A stretch of DNA of 30,073 nt from NCBI GenBank assembly GCA_002337005.1, contig DDFD01000002.1, forward strand, positions 1 through 30,073, written 5' to 3'. A program made the position numbers and the translations under genes. The notes under the pieces were generated by a model. That model was given only the letters and a program-made list of their open reading frames with translations. It did not search any database and had not been told where the DNA came from. Below are positions 29,871 to 30,073 of this stretch, piece after piece. How positions within the stretch are numbered: position 1 is the stretch's first letter; the number at the start of each line of letters is the position of its first letter. The stretch comes from Flavobacteriales bacterium UBA1937. GTDB taxonomy: Bacteria > Bacteroidota > Bacteroidia > Flavobacteriales > Weeksellaceae.

Positions 29871-30073
29871 TACAGACCACTATTTTGAAGTTGTGCAATA
29901 CAAGAATCTATCTCTTTTACCAATCTATTAATGTGGTTTTTCATCAATCTATTGTGGTCAGGATTTCCTGATATTGCTGAAATTAACTTTATCTTTTTTT
30001 GTTCATCTACTAACTCCTGATTCTGTTTACGCTCTTCTTCGTACTTGACTTTTAATTGATTATAATCATCAGC
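29870..30073 (-). CDS. Coiled-coil protein upstream of zapA, C-terminal part (cut by window edge)
   Basis: The last 67 codons are visible. Residues from ADDYNQLKVKYEEERKQNQE are strongly charged and coiled-coil-like, followed by ISAISGNPDHNRLMKNHINR and an end LQNSGL. The stop overlaps the zapA ATG by one base. This suggests a ZapB-like partner in cell division, but the resemblance is in architecture only and the family is not identified. Confidence 0.7.
   Translation of the reverse strand, partial: ADDYNQLKVKYEEERKQNQELVDEQKKIKLISAISGNPDHNRLMKNHINRLVKEIDSCIAQLQNSGL

Overview
The window is AT-rich chromosomal DNA of a member of the Bacteroidota, most likely class Flavobacteriia and probably the Chryseobacterium/Weeksellaceae branch. 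The evidence is protein content (DnaN, UvrA, Tex, ribonuclease Y and ZapA of Bacteroidota type, a single-span LytS-like kinase with a LytTR regulator, many MKK...AQ signal peptides), very short leaders without Shine-Dalgarno sequences, and promoters of the Bacteroidota form TAnnTTTG, several with TTG 18-20 bp upstream. Species was not determined.

Layout. 1-2.8 kb (minus): start of dnaN, a secreted Cys-containing protein and a TonB-dependent receptor. 2.8-5.9 kb: a 16-codon mini-gene with its own terminator, then uvrA (plus). 5.9-6.6 kb: a gene-poor stretch with a 19-codon ORF, two terminators, a 192-bp MITE-like element and tRNA-Arg(CCT). 6.6-10.2 kb (minus): a LytTR response regulator and its kinase, and an M28 lipoprotein peptidase. 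10.2-13 kb: a PLP aminotransferase, a secreted protein, a gene remnant, and a secreted protein resembling the SecD P1-head domain. 12.9-19.9 kb (minus): a five-gene efflux operon (TolC, periplasmic adaptor, RND pump, PII-like protein, DUF2892 membrane protein), preceded by a rhodanese gene. 20-21.7 kb: a small LuxR-type HTH protein, a WYL regulator and a possible 48-aa membrane peptide. 21.7-27.7 kb: tex, a phosphoglycerate dehydrogenase, idi, gcvT, an ArsC/Spx-like protein and a hotdog thioesterase. 27.7-30 kb (minus): a coiled-coil ORF coupled to zapA, a 6S-like structured RNA, and rny.

The most notable unit is the rhodanese plus RND/PII/DUF2892 group. Both transcription units carry the same N4-spaced palindrome (TGTAAC-N4-GTTAC or GTAGC), centred exactly 36.5 bp upstream of the last base of the -7 box, and neither has a TTG at -33. 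This is what a shared class-II activator would look like. Second, short tandem repeats, mostly heptamers that are C/A-rich and G-poor in the mRNA, sit just before the start codons of several genes (adaptor, RND pump, weakly PII, and rny). Third, tiny ORFs directly followed by intrinsic terminators lie on both sides of uvrA. All functional calls come from reading motifs by eye; no searches were run.
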